Assembly (NCBI GenBank): GCA_039932095.1
Contig: JBDTQR010000090.1
Coordinates: 1 to 16,892 of the forward strand
DNA length: 16,892 bases
Reading direction: 5' to 3'
Source: Stagnihabitans sp039932095
GTDB lineage: Bacteria; Pseudomonadota; Alphaproteobacteria; Rhodobacterales; Rhodobacteraceae
Every line of letters begins with the position of its first letter. The stretch's first letter is position 1. A program made the position numbers and the translations under genes. The notes under the pieces were generated by a model, which was given only the letters and a program-made list of their open reading frames with translations, ran no database searches and was not told the DNA's origin. Shown here one piece after another: positions 7,510 through 15,266 of the stretch.

Positions 7510-8350
7510 CGCGATGCCAAGCGGCCGGTTCAACCCTTGGCCGGCGACAATCTTTGTCATCCTGCTGGTGTTGGCGGTACTTTTCTTGTTGCCCACGGTC
7601 GGGGTGTTGCTGTCGTCGATCAAGACCACGCGCGACATTTCGATGGGCGCGCTGTGGGAGATGCCGAACAACCTCTATCTGGGCAACTTCACCGAAGTGC
7701 TGAGCAATCCGGCGGTTCACATCTATTTCCTGAACACGCTTCTGGTGACGATCCCCGCAACGGCTGTGTCGATCACCCTTGGCGCGCTGGCAGGCTATGT
7801 CTTTGCCAAACTGCCGTTTACCGGATCGAACGCGCTGTTTCTGGTGATCGTCGCCGGCATGTTCTTTCCGCCGCAAGTCATCCTCGTGCCGCTGTTTCGC
7901 ATGTTCAACGGGCTGGGATTGATCGACACGCTATGGCCGGTGATCATCGTCCACTCTGCCCTTGGAATTCCGATTTCGGCGCTGATGATGCGGAATTTCT
8001 TTGCCACGGTGCCCAATGCCCTGCGCGAAGCCGCGATCATGGAGGGTGCCAACGAATGGCAGGTGCTGACCCGGATCGTTCTGCCGCTTTCGCTGCCTGC
8101 GCTGGCGGTGCTGGCGACGTTGCAGTTCACCTGGATCTGGAACGACTTCCTCTGGCCGTTGATCTTCACCCAATCCGATGACAAGCGCACGATCATGATC
8201 GGCATCGTCAACCTCAAAGGCCAATACTCGGTGGCCTGGGGTGTGCAGGGCGCGCTGTCACTGGTGGCCAGCCTTCCCACCCTGCTTGTCTTCCTCTTTT
8301 TCCAGCGCTTTTTCATCAAGGGCATGACCATGGGCGCAGTCAAAGGATAA
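7502..8350 (+). CDS. CUT1-type ABC transporter permease, MalG/UgpE-like
   Basis: This 282-residue protein is the second transmembrane subunit of the importer and should pair with the preceding MalF-like permease. Hydrophobic segments are visible near 15-38, 77-102, 111-132, 145-165, 194-216 and 248-270. The EAA loop reads EAAIMEGANEWQVLTRIVLP at about 176-195, close to the family consensus. The following FTWIWNDFLWPLIF stretch (about 209-222) is typical of MalG-type proteins. The start lies inside the end of the upstream gene (ATGGCTGA overlap), with AAGGTGG as a ribosome site in the upstream coding region, so the two permeases are translationally coupled. Only five bases separate its end from the ATPase gene. 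Confidence 0.96.
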   Translation: MADAMPSGRFNPWPATIFVILLVLAVLFLLPTVGVLLSSIKTTRDISMGALWEMPNNLYLGNFTEVLSNPAVHIYFLNTLLVTIPATAVSITLGALAGYVFAKLPFTGSNALFLVIVAGMFFPPQVILVPLFRMFNGLGLIDTLWPVIIVHSALGIPISALMMRNFFATVPNALREAAIMEGANEWQVLTRIVLPLSLPALAVLATLQFTWIWNDFLWPLIFTQSDDKRTIMIGIVNLKGQYSVAWGVQGALSLVASLPTLLVFLFFQRFFIKGMTMGAVKG

Positions 8351-8354
8351 TCGC

Positions 8355-9407
8355 ATGGCAAAACTTGGCCTTACCCACCTTCGCAAATCCTTCGGGGCCG
8401 TTCAGGTCATCAAGGGGTTGGACCTTGAAATCGAGGACGGCGAATTCGTCGTGTTCGTCGGCCCGTCGGGGTGCGGCAAATCTACCACCCTGCGGATGAT
8501 CGCTGGGCTCGAGGATGTAACGTCAGGATCCATCACGCTGAATGGGCAGAATGTGACACCGCTGCGCCCGGCAGATCGCGGCATTGCGATGGTGTTCCAA
8601 TCCTACGCGCTTTTCCCGCACATGACGGTGGCCGAGAACATCGGCTTCGGGCTGGAGCTGAAGAAGACCGCGCGCGAGATGATTGCGGCCAAGGTCGGCG
8701 CCGTTGCCGAGACGCTGCAATTGACGCCGCTGCTGTCACGCTTTCCGCGCGAATTGTCGGGCGGTCAACGGCAGCGGGTGGCGATCGGCCGCGCCATCAT
8801 CCGCGACCCCAAGGTGTTTCTGTTCGACGAACCGCTCTCGAACCTTGACGCCGCCTTGCGGGTGCAGATGCGGCTGGAGATTGCACGCCTGCATCAGCGT
8901 CTGCGCGCGACGATGGTCTATGTGACCCACGATCAGGTAGAGGCGATGACGCTGGCCGACCGCATTGTGGTCTTCAACGATGGCCGCATCGAACAGGTCG
9001 GCACCCCGATGCAGCTTTATCAAAACCCGGCAAACCGCTTTGTCGCGGGCTTCATCGGCGCGCCTTCGATGAACTTCCTTCAAATCAGGATGGCAGGCGA
9101 CCGGGTGGAGGGAATCGGCTCTGGCCATTTCCAGTTGCCGCAGGGCAAGGCCGCCGCCGTCGAGATCGGCATCCGGCCCGAGCATATCGACCTGGTTTCC
9201 ATCGACACAGCCGCGATGATCGGCGAAATTGAATTGGTCGAGCGGTTGGGGGCAGAAACCTATGCTTATGTCCGCATCCAGGGTCAGCCGATCAATCTGA
9301 CACTGCGCTTGCCCGGCGACGCCGAGTTTCGCGTCGGCGCCAAACTTGGCTTGAACCCGGATTGGGCAAGAGTGCATTGGTTCGATTCTTCCGGTCAGAC
9401 CCTTTGA
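8355..9407 (+). CDS. CUT1-type ABC transporter ATP-binding protein, MalK/UgpC-like
   Basis: This 350-residue ATPase energises the MalF/MalG-like permease pair from the cytoplasm. All catalytic motifs are intact: Walker A GPSGCGKST (36-44), Q-loop Gln82, signature LSGGQ (134-138), Walker B VFLFDE (154-159), D-loop SNLD and switch His192. The region after about 235 is the regulatory TOBE/OB domain, with the family block IGIRPEH (about 272-278). AAAGGA overlapping the end of the upstream permease gene serves as ribosome site. It is the last gene of this operon and converges on the CUT2 permease with 33 bases between stops. MalK-like ATPases can serve more than one transporter, but no second user is evident here, since the other importer carries its own ATPase. 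Confidence 0.97.
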   Translation: MAKLGLTHLRKSFGAVQVIKGLDLEIEDGEFVVFVGPSGCGKSTTLRMIAGLEDVTSGSITLNGQNVTPLRPADRGIAMVFQSYALFPHMTVAENIGFGLELKKTAREMIAAKVGAVAETLQLTPLLSRFPRELSGGQRQRVAIGRAIIRDPKVFLFDEPLSNLDAALRVQMRLEIARLHQRLRATMVYVTHDQVEAMTLADRIVVFNDGRIEQVGTPMQLYQNPANRFVAGFIGAPSMNFLQIRMAGDRVEGIGSGHFQLPQGKAAAVEIGIRPEHIDLVSIDTAAMIGEIELVERLGAETYAYVRIQGQPINLTLRLPGDAEFRVGAKLGLNPDWARVHWFDSSGQTL

Positions 9408-9440
9408 TCGTGGCGCGCGCACCCGTCAGGGGGACCGCAC

Positions 9441-10385
9441 TCAGTCGGCGGAGCGCTGGGCGGCGGCAAGGGCACCTGCGATGATGATGCCCTTGGCGAT
9501 CAGTTGCAGGTTGATCGGCATGTTCATGATGCTCATGCCGTTGTTCAGGATGCCAAGGAACAGCACCCCGAGCATGGTCCTTGCCACCGAACCGGTGCCG
9601 CCGGACAGGCTGGTGCCGCCAAGGACGACGGCGGCGATCACGTCAAGCTCGGTCCCGAACTCGCCATAAGTCGCGGCGGCAGTATGGACCTGGCTGGTCT
9701 GGATCAGACCGGCAAGCGCTGCACCGGCGCTGCACAGCCCGTAAAGCAATACTTTCACCCGCCGCACCCGCAAGCCGGAAAGCCAGGCGGCGCGCTCGTT
9801 CTCGCCGATGGCGGCCACCAGAAGACCAAGCGGCGTGAGTTTCTGGACAAAGATCATCAGCGCGGCCACGACCGCCGCGATGACGACGGAAAACGGCAGC
9901 CCGAACAGCTGTCCAGAACCGAGGAAGGTGAAAACCGGCTGGCCGCGGATCGAGTGCAGGTCGGGTCCGCCAAGCAGAAGGGCGGAGCCCCGGACAATCG
10001 ACAAGGCGGCCAAGGTCACGATGATCGGCGGCAGGTTCAGTGCTGCAATCAGCGTGCCGTTGGCCGCGCCGATCAGCAGGCCTGTGGCGATGGCTGCCGA
10101 CATGGAAAGCGGCAGGCCCCAGCCAGCGTCCATGACATAGAAATTGACCACGCCCGACAGCGCCAGAACCGGGCCGACCGAAAGATCGACCCCTCCGGTC
10201 ATGATCACAAAGGTCATGCCGGTGGCCATGATGGCGACCAATGCCTGGCTGCGCAGTATGCCGATCAGGTTTTCCGGTTTCAGAAAGGCCGGTTCGGCCG
10301 CCGCAAACAGGATGACGAACACCGTCATGGCAAGGCCAAGCGCATTCCGCGTGGCGAAGGCGCGCAGGTTGTCGTTCCGCGTCAT
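9441..10385 (-). CDS. CUT2-type ABC transporter permease, RbsC-like (distal)
   Basis: This 314-residue inner-membrane permease belongs to the branched-chain/ribose permease superfamily used by CUT2 importers. Eight or more hydrophobic segments are apparent. The family blocks TGGVDLSVGPVLALSG (about 63-78), LPPIIVTLAALSIVRG (about 118-133) and the late VVLGGTSLSGGTGSV (about 251-265) are all present. The GENERAAWLSGL block near 192-203 corresponds to the usual loop GxNxxAAxLxGI. The ATG at 10385 overlaps the ATPase stop as ATGA, so translation is coupled. It is the last gene of the minus-strand operon. A second, clearly different permease lies upstream of the ATPase, so the channel may be a heterodimer or the two may be alternatives. 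Confidence 0.95.
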   Translation of the reverse strand: MTRNDNLRAFATRNALGLAMTVFVILFAAAEPAFLKPENLIGILRSQALVAIMATGMTFVIMTGGVDLSVGPVLALSGVVNFYVMDAGWGLPLSMSAAIATGLLIGAANGTLIAALNLPPIIVTLAALSIVRGSALLLGGPDLHSIRGQPVFTFLGSGQLFGLPFSVVIAAVVAALMIFVQKLTPLGLLVAAIGENERAAWLSGLRVRRVKVLLYGLCSAGAALAGLIQTSQVHTAAATYGEFGTELDVIAAVVLGGTSLSGGTGSVARTMLGVLFLGILNNGMSIMNMPINLQLIAKGIIIAGALAAAQRSAD

Positions 10386-11920
10386 GCCATGCCCGCAGGC
10401 ATTCCCGGTTCCGCACCGATGGCTGAGACCACATCCTTCATCGTCATCTCGGTGGCGGGGCGCAAAGCGGCGAGCCGTCCTGCCACCATGATGCCGATGC
10501 GGTCGGCCAGCGTCATCACCTCTTCCAGATCGGAGGAAACCACCAGGATCGCCGCCCCCCTGTCACGTTCCCGCCGCAGGATGCCGTAGATTTCCGCCTT
10601 GGCCCCGACATCGACGCCGACGGTCGGCTCATCCAGGATGATCACCTTCGGACCAAGGTTCAGCCATTTGCCGACCAGCACCTTTTGCTGGTTGCCGCCC
10701 GACAATTGCCGGACCAGACGGTCCAGATCGGGCGGCTGCACGTTCAGCGCCGACAGGCTGGCCTGCGCTGTTCGGGTGATCGCCGCCCGGTCCAGCCTGC
10801 CCAGGCGGACAAAGCGCTTCAGGATCGACAGGACCAGATTGTCGCGGATCGGCATGCCCAGCATCAGCCCGTCGCGGTGGCGGTCCTCTGGCACCAGACC
10901 GATGCCGGCCGCCGTCGCATCCGATGGCCCCCTGAACCGCACCGCTTTGCCGTCGAGCAGCACCGTGCCGCTGTGGCGCGGGCCAGAGCCGAACAGGGCA
11001 TGGACCAGTTCGGTCCGCTTCGAGCCGATCAGGCCGGTCAAGCAGAGGATTTCGCCGGCATGAAGATCGAGGGTGATGTCGTGGAAAACCCCGCGGCGGC
11101 CGAGCGAGCGAACCGAAAGCCGCACCTCGCCCGCTGCCGCAGCCCGGCGGTCGTGGTTGGCGGCGGCCTGGCTTTCGCGCGCCAGCGTCTCGCCCACCAT
11201 CTTCTCGATCACTTCGACCCGGTTGGTGTTGGCGACCGCAGTTTCGGCGATGATCTGGCCATCCCGCATGATCGTCATCGTGTCGCAGACCGCAAAAATC
11301 TCGTCAAGCATATGGCTGATGTACACGATCCCCACCCCTTTGGCCTTGAGCAGGCGGATAGTGTCGTGCAGCTTGCGAACCTCGGTCGCGGCCAGCCAGC
11401 CTGTCGGTTCATCCATCAGCAGCACCTTGGCATCCAGCGCCAGCGCCTTGGCGATTTCGACCTCTTTCTGCTTGACGGTCGGCAGGGTGCCGACGATCGC
11501 GTCGGGATCAAGGGAGATGCCATAGGTCTGCAGCAACGCCACGACCTGTCGCCTTTGACGCTTGCGGTCCAGAAGGCCAAAGCGCCGGGTCGGCTGGCGG
11601 CCCAGATAGATGTTGTCCATCACCGACAGCGCCGGGGCGAGGTTGGAATGCTGATAGATGCAGGCCACGCCGCGCCGGATGATCTGATCCGGGCGACCGG
11701 GCGGCAGCGGAACATCCTCCAGCCGAACCTCGCCGGACGACGGGGTCAGGGCACCGGTAAGGATCTTGATCAGGGTGGATTTTCCGGCACCGTTCGACCC
11801 GATCAGCGCCCGAACCTCGCCCGTATGCAGCCGGAAGTCGCAGGGTTTCAGCGCCTGAACTGCACCAAAGGATTTGGAGACGCCAAGCGCCTGCAGCAGA
11901 GGCAAGGCGTTGCCCGCCAT
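10382..11920 (-). CDS. CUT2-type sugar ABC transporter ATP-binding protein, RbsA-like, two nucleotide-binding domains
   Basis: This 512-residue protein carries two fused ATPase domains, as usual for ribose-type importers. Domain 1 has Walker A GSNGAGKST (41-49), Gln90, Walker B VLLMDE (166-171) and His203, but its signature reads LPTVKQ (146-151) instead of an LSxGQ form. Domain 2 has a degenerate Walker A (LIGSKRT near 297-303, no GKS/T), a canonical LSGGNQ signature (406-411), Walker B VIILDE (426-431) and Ser in place of the switch His at about 463. Paired head to tail, one composite ATP site is complete and the other degenerate. An in-frame TGA directly precedes the ATG, so no earlier start exists; the ribosome site is poor. 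It lies between the two permease genes and overlaps the downstream one by ATGA. Confidence 0.96.
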   Translation of the reverse strand: MAGNALPLLQALGVSKSFGAVQALKPCDFRLHTGEVRALIGSNGAGKSTLIKILTGALTPSSGEVRLEDVPLPPGRPDQIIRRGVACIYQHSNLAPALSVMDNIYLGRQPTRRFGLLDRKRQRRQVVALLQTYGISLDPDAIVGTLPTVKQKEVEIAKALALDAKVLLMDEPTGWLAATEVRKLHDTIRLLKAKGVGIVYISHMLDEIFAVCDTMTIMRDGQIIAETAVANTNRVEVIEKMVGETLARESQAAANHDRRAAAAGEVRLSVRSLGRRGVFHDITLDLHAGEILCLTGLIGSKRTELVHALFGSGPRHSGTVLLDGKAVRFRGPSDATAAGIGLVPEDRHRDGLMLGMPIRDNLVLSILKRFVRLGRLDRAAITRTAQASLSALNVQPPDLDRLVRQLSGGNQQKVLVGKWLNLGPKVIILDEPTVGVDVGAKAEIYGILRRERDRGAAILVVSSDLEEVMTLADRIGIMVAGRLAALRPATEMTMKDVVSAIGAEPGMPAGMA

Positions 11921-11968
11921 TCAGGACACCCGCGCGCAGGCAGGCCGCTGCGGTGGAATGGGTACCAT

Positions 11969-12994
11969 CTAGCTGGCTCCGGTCAGGGTTTCGGTCCGGG
12001 CGCGATCGCGGCGCGCGGTCTGCCAGCGGTCGTTGCCAATCGCGATCAGCAGGATCAGACCGGTCAGGATTTGCTGGACGAACTGGGAAATCCCGGCCTG
12101 GGTCAGGCCCAGCAGGATTACCCCCAGAAGGAACGCGCCAATCACCGGCCCGGTGACATTGCCGATGCCGCCGGACAGGCTGACCCCGCCGATAACGGCA
12201 GCGGCAATGGTCGACAGCTCGATCCCCTTGCCCAGCTCTTCGGTCGATGTGGTCAGACGCGCCACCAGCAGCAATGCGCCAAGCCCGGCGCAGAACCCCG
12301 ATGTCGCATAGGCGGCCATCGTCACCCGGTCGACGTTGATCCCGGCAAGTCGCGCCGCCTCGGCATTGCCGCCAGCGGCATAGATGTCGCGGCCAAACCG
12401 GGTTCCCGACAGCAGAAAGCGAAACACCAGCAGGGTGACCAGCAGTATGATGAAGGACAGCGGCAGCCATGGCAGTTTGATCAGGTGCTTCAGCCCCAGT
12501 GCCCCGCCGATGTCGTAATAGGTTTCAAGCCCAATGATCCAGGGGTCGCGAATGGGCGTGGTCGACAGTCCCGGCACCAGTTGCCGTCCGGAAATCGTGT
12601 AGACCAGACCGCGATAGGCTGCCAGCGTCGCCAGGGTGGCGATGAAGGGCGGCAGACGCAGCCGGACGATCAGCGCGCCGTTCAGCAGTCCGGCGAGGGT
12701 GCCGACCAGCAGCGCCGCGGGCAAAACCGCCCAGCCGGGCCAGCCGAACATCAGCGACAGGTCGAACACCGTCATCCCGACCAGCGCCAGTATGGCGCCG
12801 ACCGACAGATCGATGCCGCGCATCAGGATCGGAAAGCTCTGGCCGATGGTCAGGATCGCCATGAAGGAAAATCCCGACATCAGGTTTTCAAAATTGCTGG
12901 CGGAACCAAAATTGCGGGTGACAAAGCTGAAGAACGTCACAGCGACAAGAAAGAAGCCCACCAGTGCCAGGGTCCCCCCCGCGTCGCGCAGCAT
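11969..12994 (-). CDS. CUT2-type ABC transporter permease, RbsC-like (proximal)
   Basis: This permease of the ribose/xylose type is 341 residues long from the chosen start. The family blocks RGIDLSVGAILALVGM, LPPFIATLATLAAYRG, AAGGNAEAARLAGI and AAVIGGVSLSGGIG appear in the expected order between multiple hydrophobic segments. The start is placed at 12994 because GGGGGA lies about nine bases upstream and the protein then begins directly with the first membrane segment. The frame extends to 13105, but those extra residues are basic and Cys-rich and overlap the binding-protein gene. It follows the binding-protein gene after a 76-base gap containing a hairpin. A 48-base gap separates it from the ATPase gene. 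Confidence 0.94.
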   Translation of the reverse strand: MLRDAGGTLALVGFFLVAVTFFSFVTRNFGSASNFENLMSGFSFMAILTIGQSFPILMRGIDLSVGAILALVGMTVFDLSLMFGWPGWAVLPAALLVGTLAGLLNGALIVRLRLPPFIATLATLAAYRGLVYTISGRQLVPGLSTTPIRDPWIIGLETYYDIGGALGLKHLIKLPWLPLSFIILLVTLLVFRFLLSGTRFGRDIYAAGGNAEAARLAGINVDRVTMAAYATSGFCAGLGALLLVARLTTSTEELGKGIELSTIAAAVIGGVSLSGGIGNVTGPVIGAFLLGVILLGLTQAGISQFVQQILTGLILLIAIGNDRWQTARRDRARTETLTGAS

Positions 12995-13022
12995 ATCTGA
13001 ACATCCCCCAACATGCGAACCA

Positions 13023-13046
13023 GGCGGCGCGCATTGACGCACCGCC
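13023..13046 (-). other. Intercistronic hairpin after the CUT2 binding-protein gene
   Basis: Read on the minus strand, GGCGGTGCG and CGCGCCGCC form a 9-bp stem (one G-T wobble) around a six-base loop. It lies between the binding-protein stop and the first CUT2 permease. There is no T-run after it, so it is more likely an mRNA-stabilising or attenuating structure than a full terminator. It mirrors the hairpin placed after the CUT1 binding-protein gene. Confidence 0.55.
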
Positions 13047-13070
13047 CGAATCCTTCTTGCAGCCAACAGC

Positions 13071-14108
13071 TTACCAGCGCTGATCCGGCTGGATACTGCC
13101 GACATTGTCCTTGGTGGCGATCAGATACGGCATCAGCAGGTGACCCTGCGCGCCAAAGGCATCCGCCGACACCATTCCCGATGTCAGGACCACAGCAGCG
13201 GCGGCAGCAAAGCGGCCCTGCTGGAACACGTCGGTATACTGGGTGCCGGTCAGCTCACCAGCGGCAATCGATTCCAGCGCGTCCTTCTCGCCGTCATTGC
13301 CGAAGATCACCAGCTTGCCGATCAGCCCCTTTTCCTTGGCCACATCGACAGCCCCCAACGCCATGGAATCGTTCACGCCATAGACGCCGCCCAGATCGGG
13401 ATTGGCGGCAAGGATGGTGTTCAGCACATCCTGCGCCTTCTTGCGGTCCCAGTCGGCCACTTGGTCGGCCACAACCGCGATATCGGGGTGATACTGTTTC
13501 AACCCGTCGACGAAACCATTGGTCCTTTGGTCGCGGATGATGATGCCGGGTGGCGCATTCAGGATTGCCACCTTGCCCTTCCCGCCCATGCCATCACCCA
13601 AAGTCTTGGCGATCTGCATGGCTCCGTAGTAATGGTTCATCTCGACATGCGCCGCATGCTGTTCGGTGGCGTCGATGTTCAGCGTGATGACCGCGATCCC
13701 GGCGCGCTTGGCCTTGGCGATTGACGGCCCCAGCGCCACGCTGTCGATGGGCTGCAGAAAGATCACCTTGGCGCCATCGTTGATCAGCGTGTCCATCAAC
13801 GAGACCTGGACTTCCACCTTGTTCTGGCCGTCAAGCAGCGCGTAGTCGATGTTGTTCTGGATGGTCACCACATCCTCGATCCCCTTGGACCAGGCCGCCG
13901 GAACCGTATGTGGCTGCCACTGGATGAAGGCCATCTTGACCTTGTCGCCTTCAGCCCGGGCCGGGGTGACGCCAAGGCTTCCAGTCCGGGCGTCATAACC
14001 GCCAAACAATCCTGCGGCGGTACCGGTCATCGCTGCCGGAGCCAGCGCCAGGGCTTTCAGCAGGTTGCGCCGCCCTGCAACCGGGCTTTCGTGTTCGCCA
14101 TTCGACAT
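13071..14108 (-). CDS. CUT2-type ABC transporter sugar-binding protein, Tat signal
   Basis: This periplasmic binding protein of the ribose/galactose-binding (Peripla_BP_4) family has 345 residues from the chosen start. The N-terminus carries AGRRNLLKALALAP, a twin-arginine signal with a long hydrophobic and Gly/Ala-rich stretch. A TPARA-E cleavage site falls near residue 52. The mature part shows the family pattern: KMAFIQW first strand, IFLQPIDSVALGPSIAKAKRAGIAVITLN, a GKGKVAILNAP strand, and GVYGVNDSMALGAVDVAKEKG with the hinge Asn-Asp. The ATG at 14108 is preferred over 14123 because GGGAG stands eight bases before it and nothing suitable precedes the earlier one. It follows the lactonase gene by 27 bases and heads the transporter set. 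The ligand is probably a pyranose, lactone-forming sugar or polyol (inference from the lactonase). Confidence 0.94.
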   Translation of the reverse strand: MSNGEHESPVAGRRNLLKALALAPAAMTGTAAGLFGGYDARTGSLGVTPARAEGDKVKMAFIQWQPHTVPAAWSKGIEDVVTIQNNIDYALLDGQNKVEVQVSLMDTLINDGAKVIFLQPIDSVALGPSIAKAKRAGIAVITLNIDATEQHAAHVEMNHYYGAMQIAKTLGDGMGGKGKVAILNAPPGIIIRDQRTNGFVDGLKQYHPDIAVVADQVADWDRKKAQDVLNTILAANPDLGGVYGVNDSMALGAVDVAKEKGLIGKLVIFGNDGEKDALESIAAGELTGTQYTDVFQQGRFAAAAAVVLTSGMVSADAFGAQGHLLMPYLIATKDNVGSIQPDQRW

Positions 14109-14135
14109 TGCGATATCTCCCATCTGGTTGGTTGG

Positions 14136-15059
14136 TCACGCCGGATTTGACGTCACGGGGCGGCCGGCACCGCTGACCGCTGTGTAAAGGGCGTAAACCG
14201 AAGAAGACGCCGTCACGAAGATCCTGTTGTTCTTGCCCCCGCCGAAACACAGGTTCGCCGCGGGCTCCGGCAGATTGATGATGCCAAGCGCCGTGCCATC
14301 AGGGGCGAAAATCTCGACCCCTCTGGCCGAAGTGACCCAAAGGTTGCCGAATTCGTCGAGCCGCAACCCGTCGGGCACACCAGCCGACACCTGCAAAAGC
14401 ACGCGGCCTCCGCCGATCTGCCCACCGTCCAGCAACGGATAGGCCATGACATGGCAGAAGCCGGCTTCGTCATGCGAACGCGAACTGTCTGCCACATAAA
14501 GCATGCGCTCGTCGGGCGAGAACGCCAGCCCGTTGGGCTTTATCATCCCGCGGATCGCCGCCTCGACCGCGCCCGTCTGCGGGTCGATCCGATAGACGTG
14601 GCAGCCGTCCTGTTCGGGAACCGCCCGTGCGCCTTCGTAATCGCACAGGATGCCGTAGGTCGGATCGGTGAACCACACCGCGCCATCCGAGGCCACCACG
14701 ACATCATTGGGCGAATTAAGCCTTTTGCCATCAAAGGCCGAGGCCAGGACAACGCGCCGTCCGTCATGTTCAAAGCGAACCACCGAACGTGTCAGATGTT
14801 CGCAGGTGATCCTGCGGCCCGCAAGGTCGCGGGTCTGGCCATTCGAATTGTTGGAGGCGTGGGAATAGACCCGGACTCCAAGGTCAGGGACCCATTGATA
14901 GACCCGTGACTGGGGAATGTCGGACCACAGCAGATAATCGCCCTCGACGCTCCACACCGGGCCTTCTGCCCAGAGATGGCCGTGCGAGATTATCTCCAGC
15001 CGCGCATTGGGCAACACCAGATCGCGCAGGCGCGCATCCAGGATCGTCACGAAATCCAT
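14136..15059 (-). CDS. SMP-30/gluconolactonase-family lactonase
   Basis: This 307-residue six-bladed beta-propeller of the SMP-30/LRE family hydrolyses sugar lactones to aldonic acids using one divalent metal. Expected metal ligands are visible: Glu32 in AEGPVW, Asn176 in KPNGLAFSPDE and Asp230 in VPDGLRLD. A substrate-side Asn118 lies in LNSPNDVV. No signal peptide is seen, so it should be cytoplasmic. GGGGAGGA nine bases upstream supports the ATG at 15059. It is the first gene of the minus-strand operon that continues into the CUT2 importer, which suggests that the imported sugar is oxidised at C1 to a lactone and then opened here. The lactone-forming dehydrogenase is not in this operon; the Gfo/Idh gene about 10 kb away is one candidate. 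The exact lactone is unknown. Confidence 0.92.
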   Translation of the reverse strand: MDFVTILDARLRDLVLPNARLEIISHGHLWAEGPVWSVEGDYLLWSDIPQSRVYQWVPDLGVRVYSHASNNSNGQTRDLAGRRITCEHLTRSVVRFEHDGRRVVLASAFDGKRLNSPNDVVVASDGAVWFTDPTYGILCDYEGARAVPEQDGCHVYRIDPQTGAVEAAIRGMIKPNGLAFSPDERMLYVADSSRSHDEAGFCHVMAYPLLDGGQIGGGRVLLQVSAGVPDGLRLDEFGNLWVTSARGVEIFAPDGTALGIINLPEPAANLCFGGGKNNRIFVTASSSVYALYTAVSGAGRPVTSNPA

Positions 15060-15150
15060 GCCCGGAATCCTCCCCGATCCCTGCCGTCACCGGTCCGTGC
15101 ACCAAGCCCGGCCCAGCCCCACTCCACCGTTGATCCTGTCATCTGCGGCC

Positions 15151-15179
15151 TTGCCAGATAAGGTGATGGCACGCAGAAT
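15151..15179 (+). promoter_or_regulatory. Candidate sigma-70 promoter for the histidine kinase gene
   Basis: TTGCCA (15151-15156) matches five of six -35 positions. It is followed after exactly 17 bases by CAGAAT (15174-15179), which matches four of six -10 positions. The expected start of transcription, near 15186, falls inside the short palindrome at 15183-15196. The leader to the preferred kinase ATG would be about 80 bases. Confidence 0.4.
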
Positions 15180-15182
15180 TCT

Positions 15183-15196
15183 TGCGGGAACCCGCA
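15183..15196. repeat. Short perfect palindrome TGCGGG-AA-CCCGCA in the lactonase/kinase divergent gap
   Basis: Two 6-base arms are exact reverse complements separated by AA. The site sits at the predicted transcription start of the kinase gene and about 125 bases upstream of the divergent lactonase start, a position suited to an operator. The binding factor is unknown. Fourteen bases in GC-rich DNA could also be chance. Confidence 0.35.
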
Positions 15197-15266
15197 GAAG
15201 ATCGGTGCGGTTTTGGCTATGACTTGCGCAAAAAGCTGGCATAGTCGCGCAGGGACGGCAAAGACC

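Noticed and set aside
9392..9437. CGGTC ... GACCG pairing across the convergent gap as a shared terminator
   Set aside because: Only five clean pairs with a long loop, no T-run on either strand, and it extends into coding sequence.
12995..13105. An N-terminal extension of the proximal CUT2 permease to 13105
   Set aside because: It overlaps the end of the binding-protein gene, covers the hairpin, and adds a basic segment before the first membrane helix; GGGGGA supports 12994.
15167..15185. A sigma-54-like TGGCAC ... TTGC pair upstream of the kinase gene
   Set aside because: The GG and GC elements are 14 bases apart instead of the required 10.
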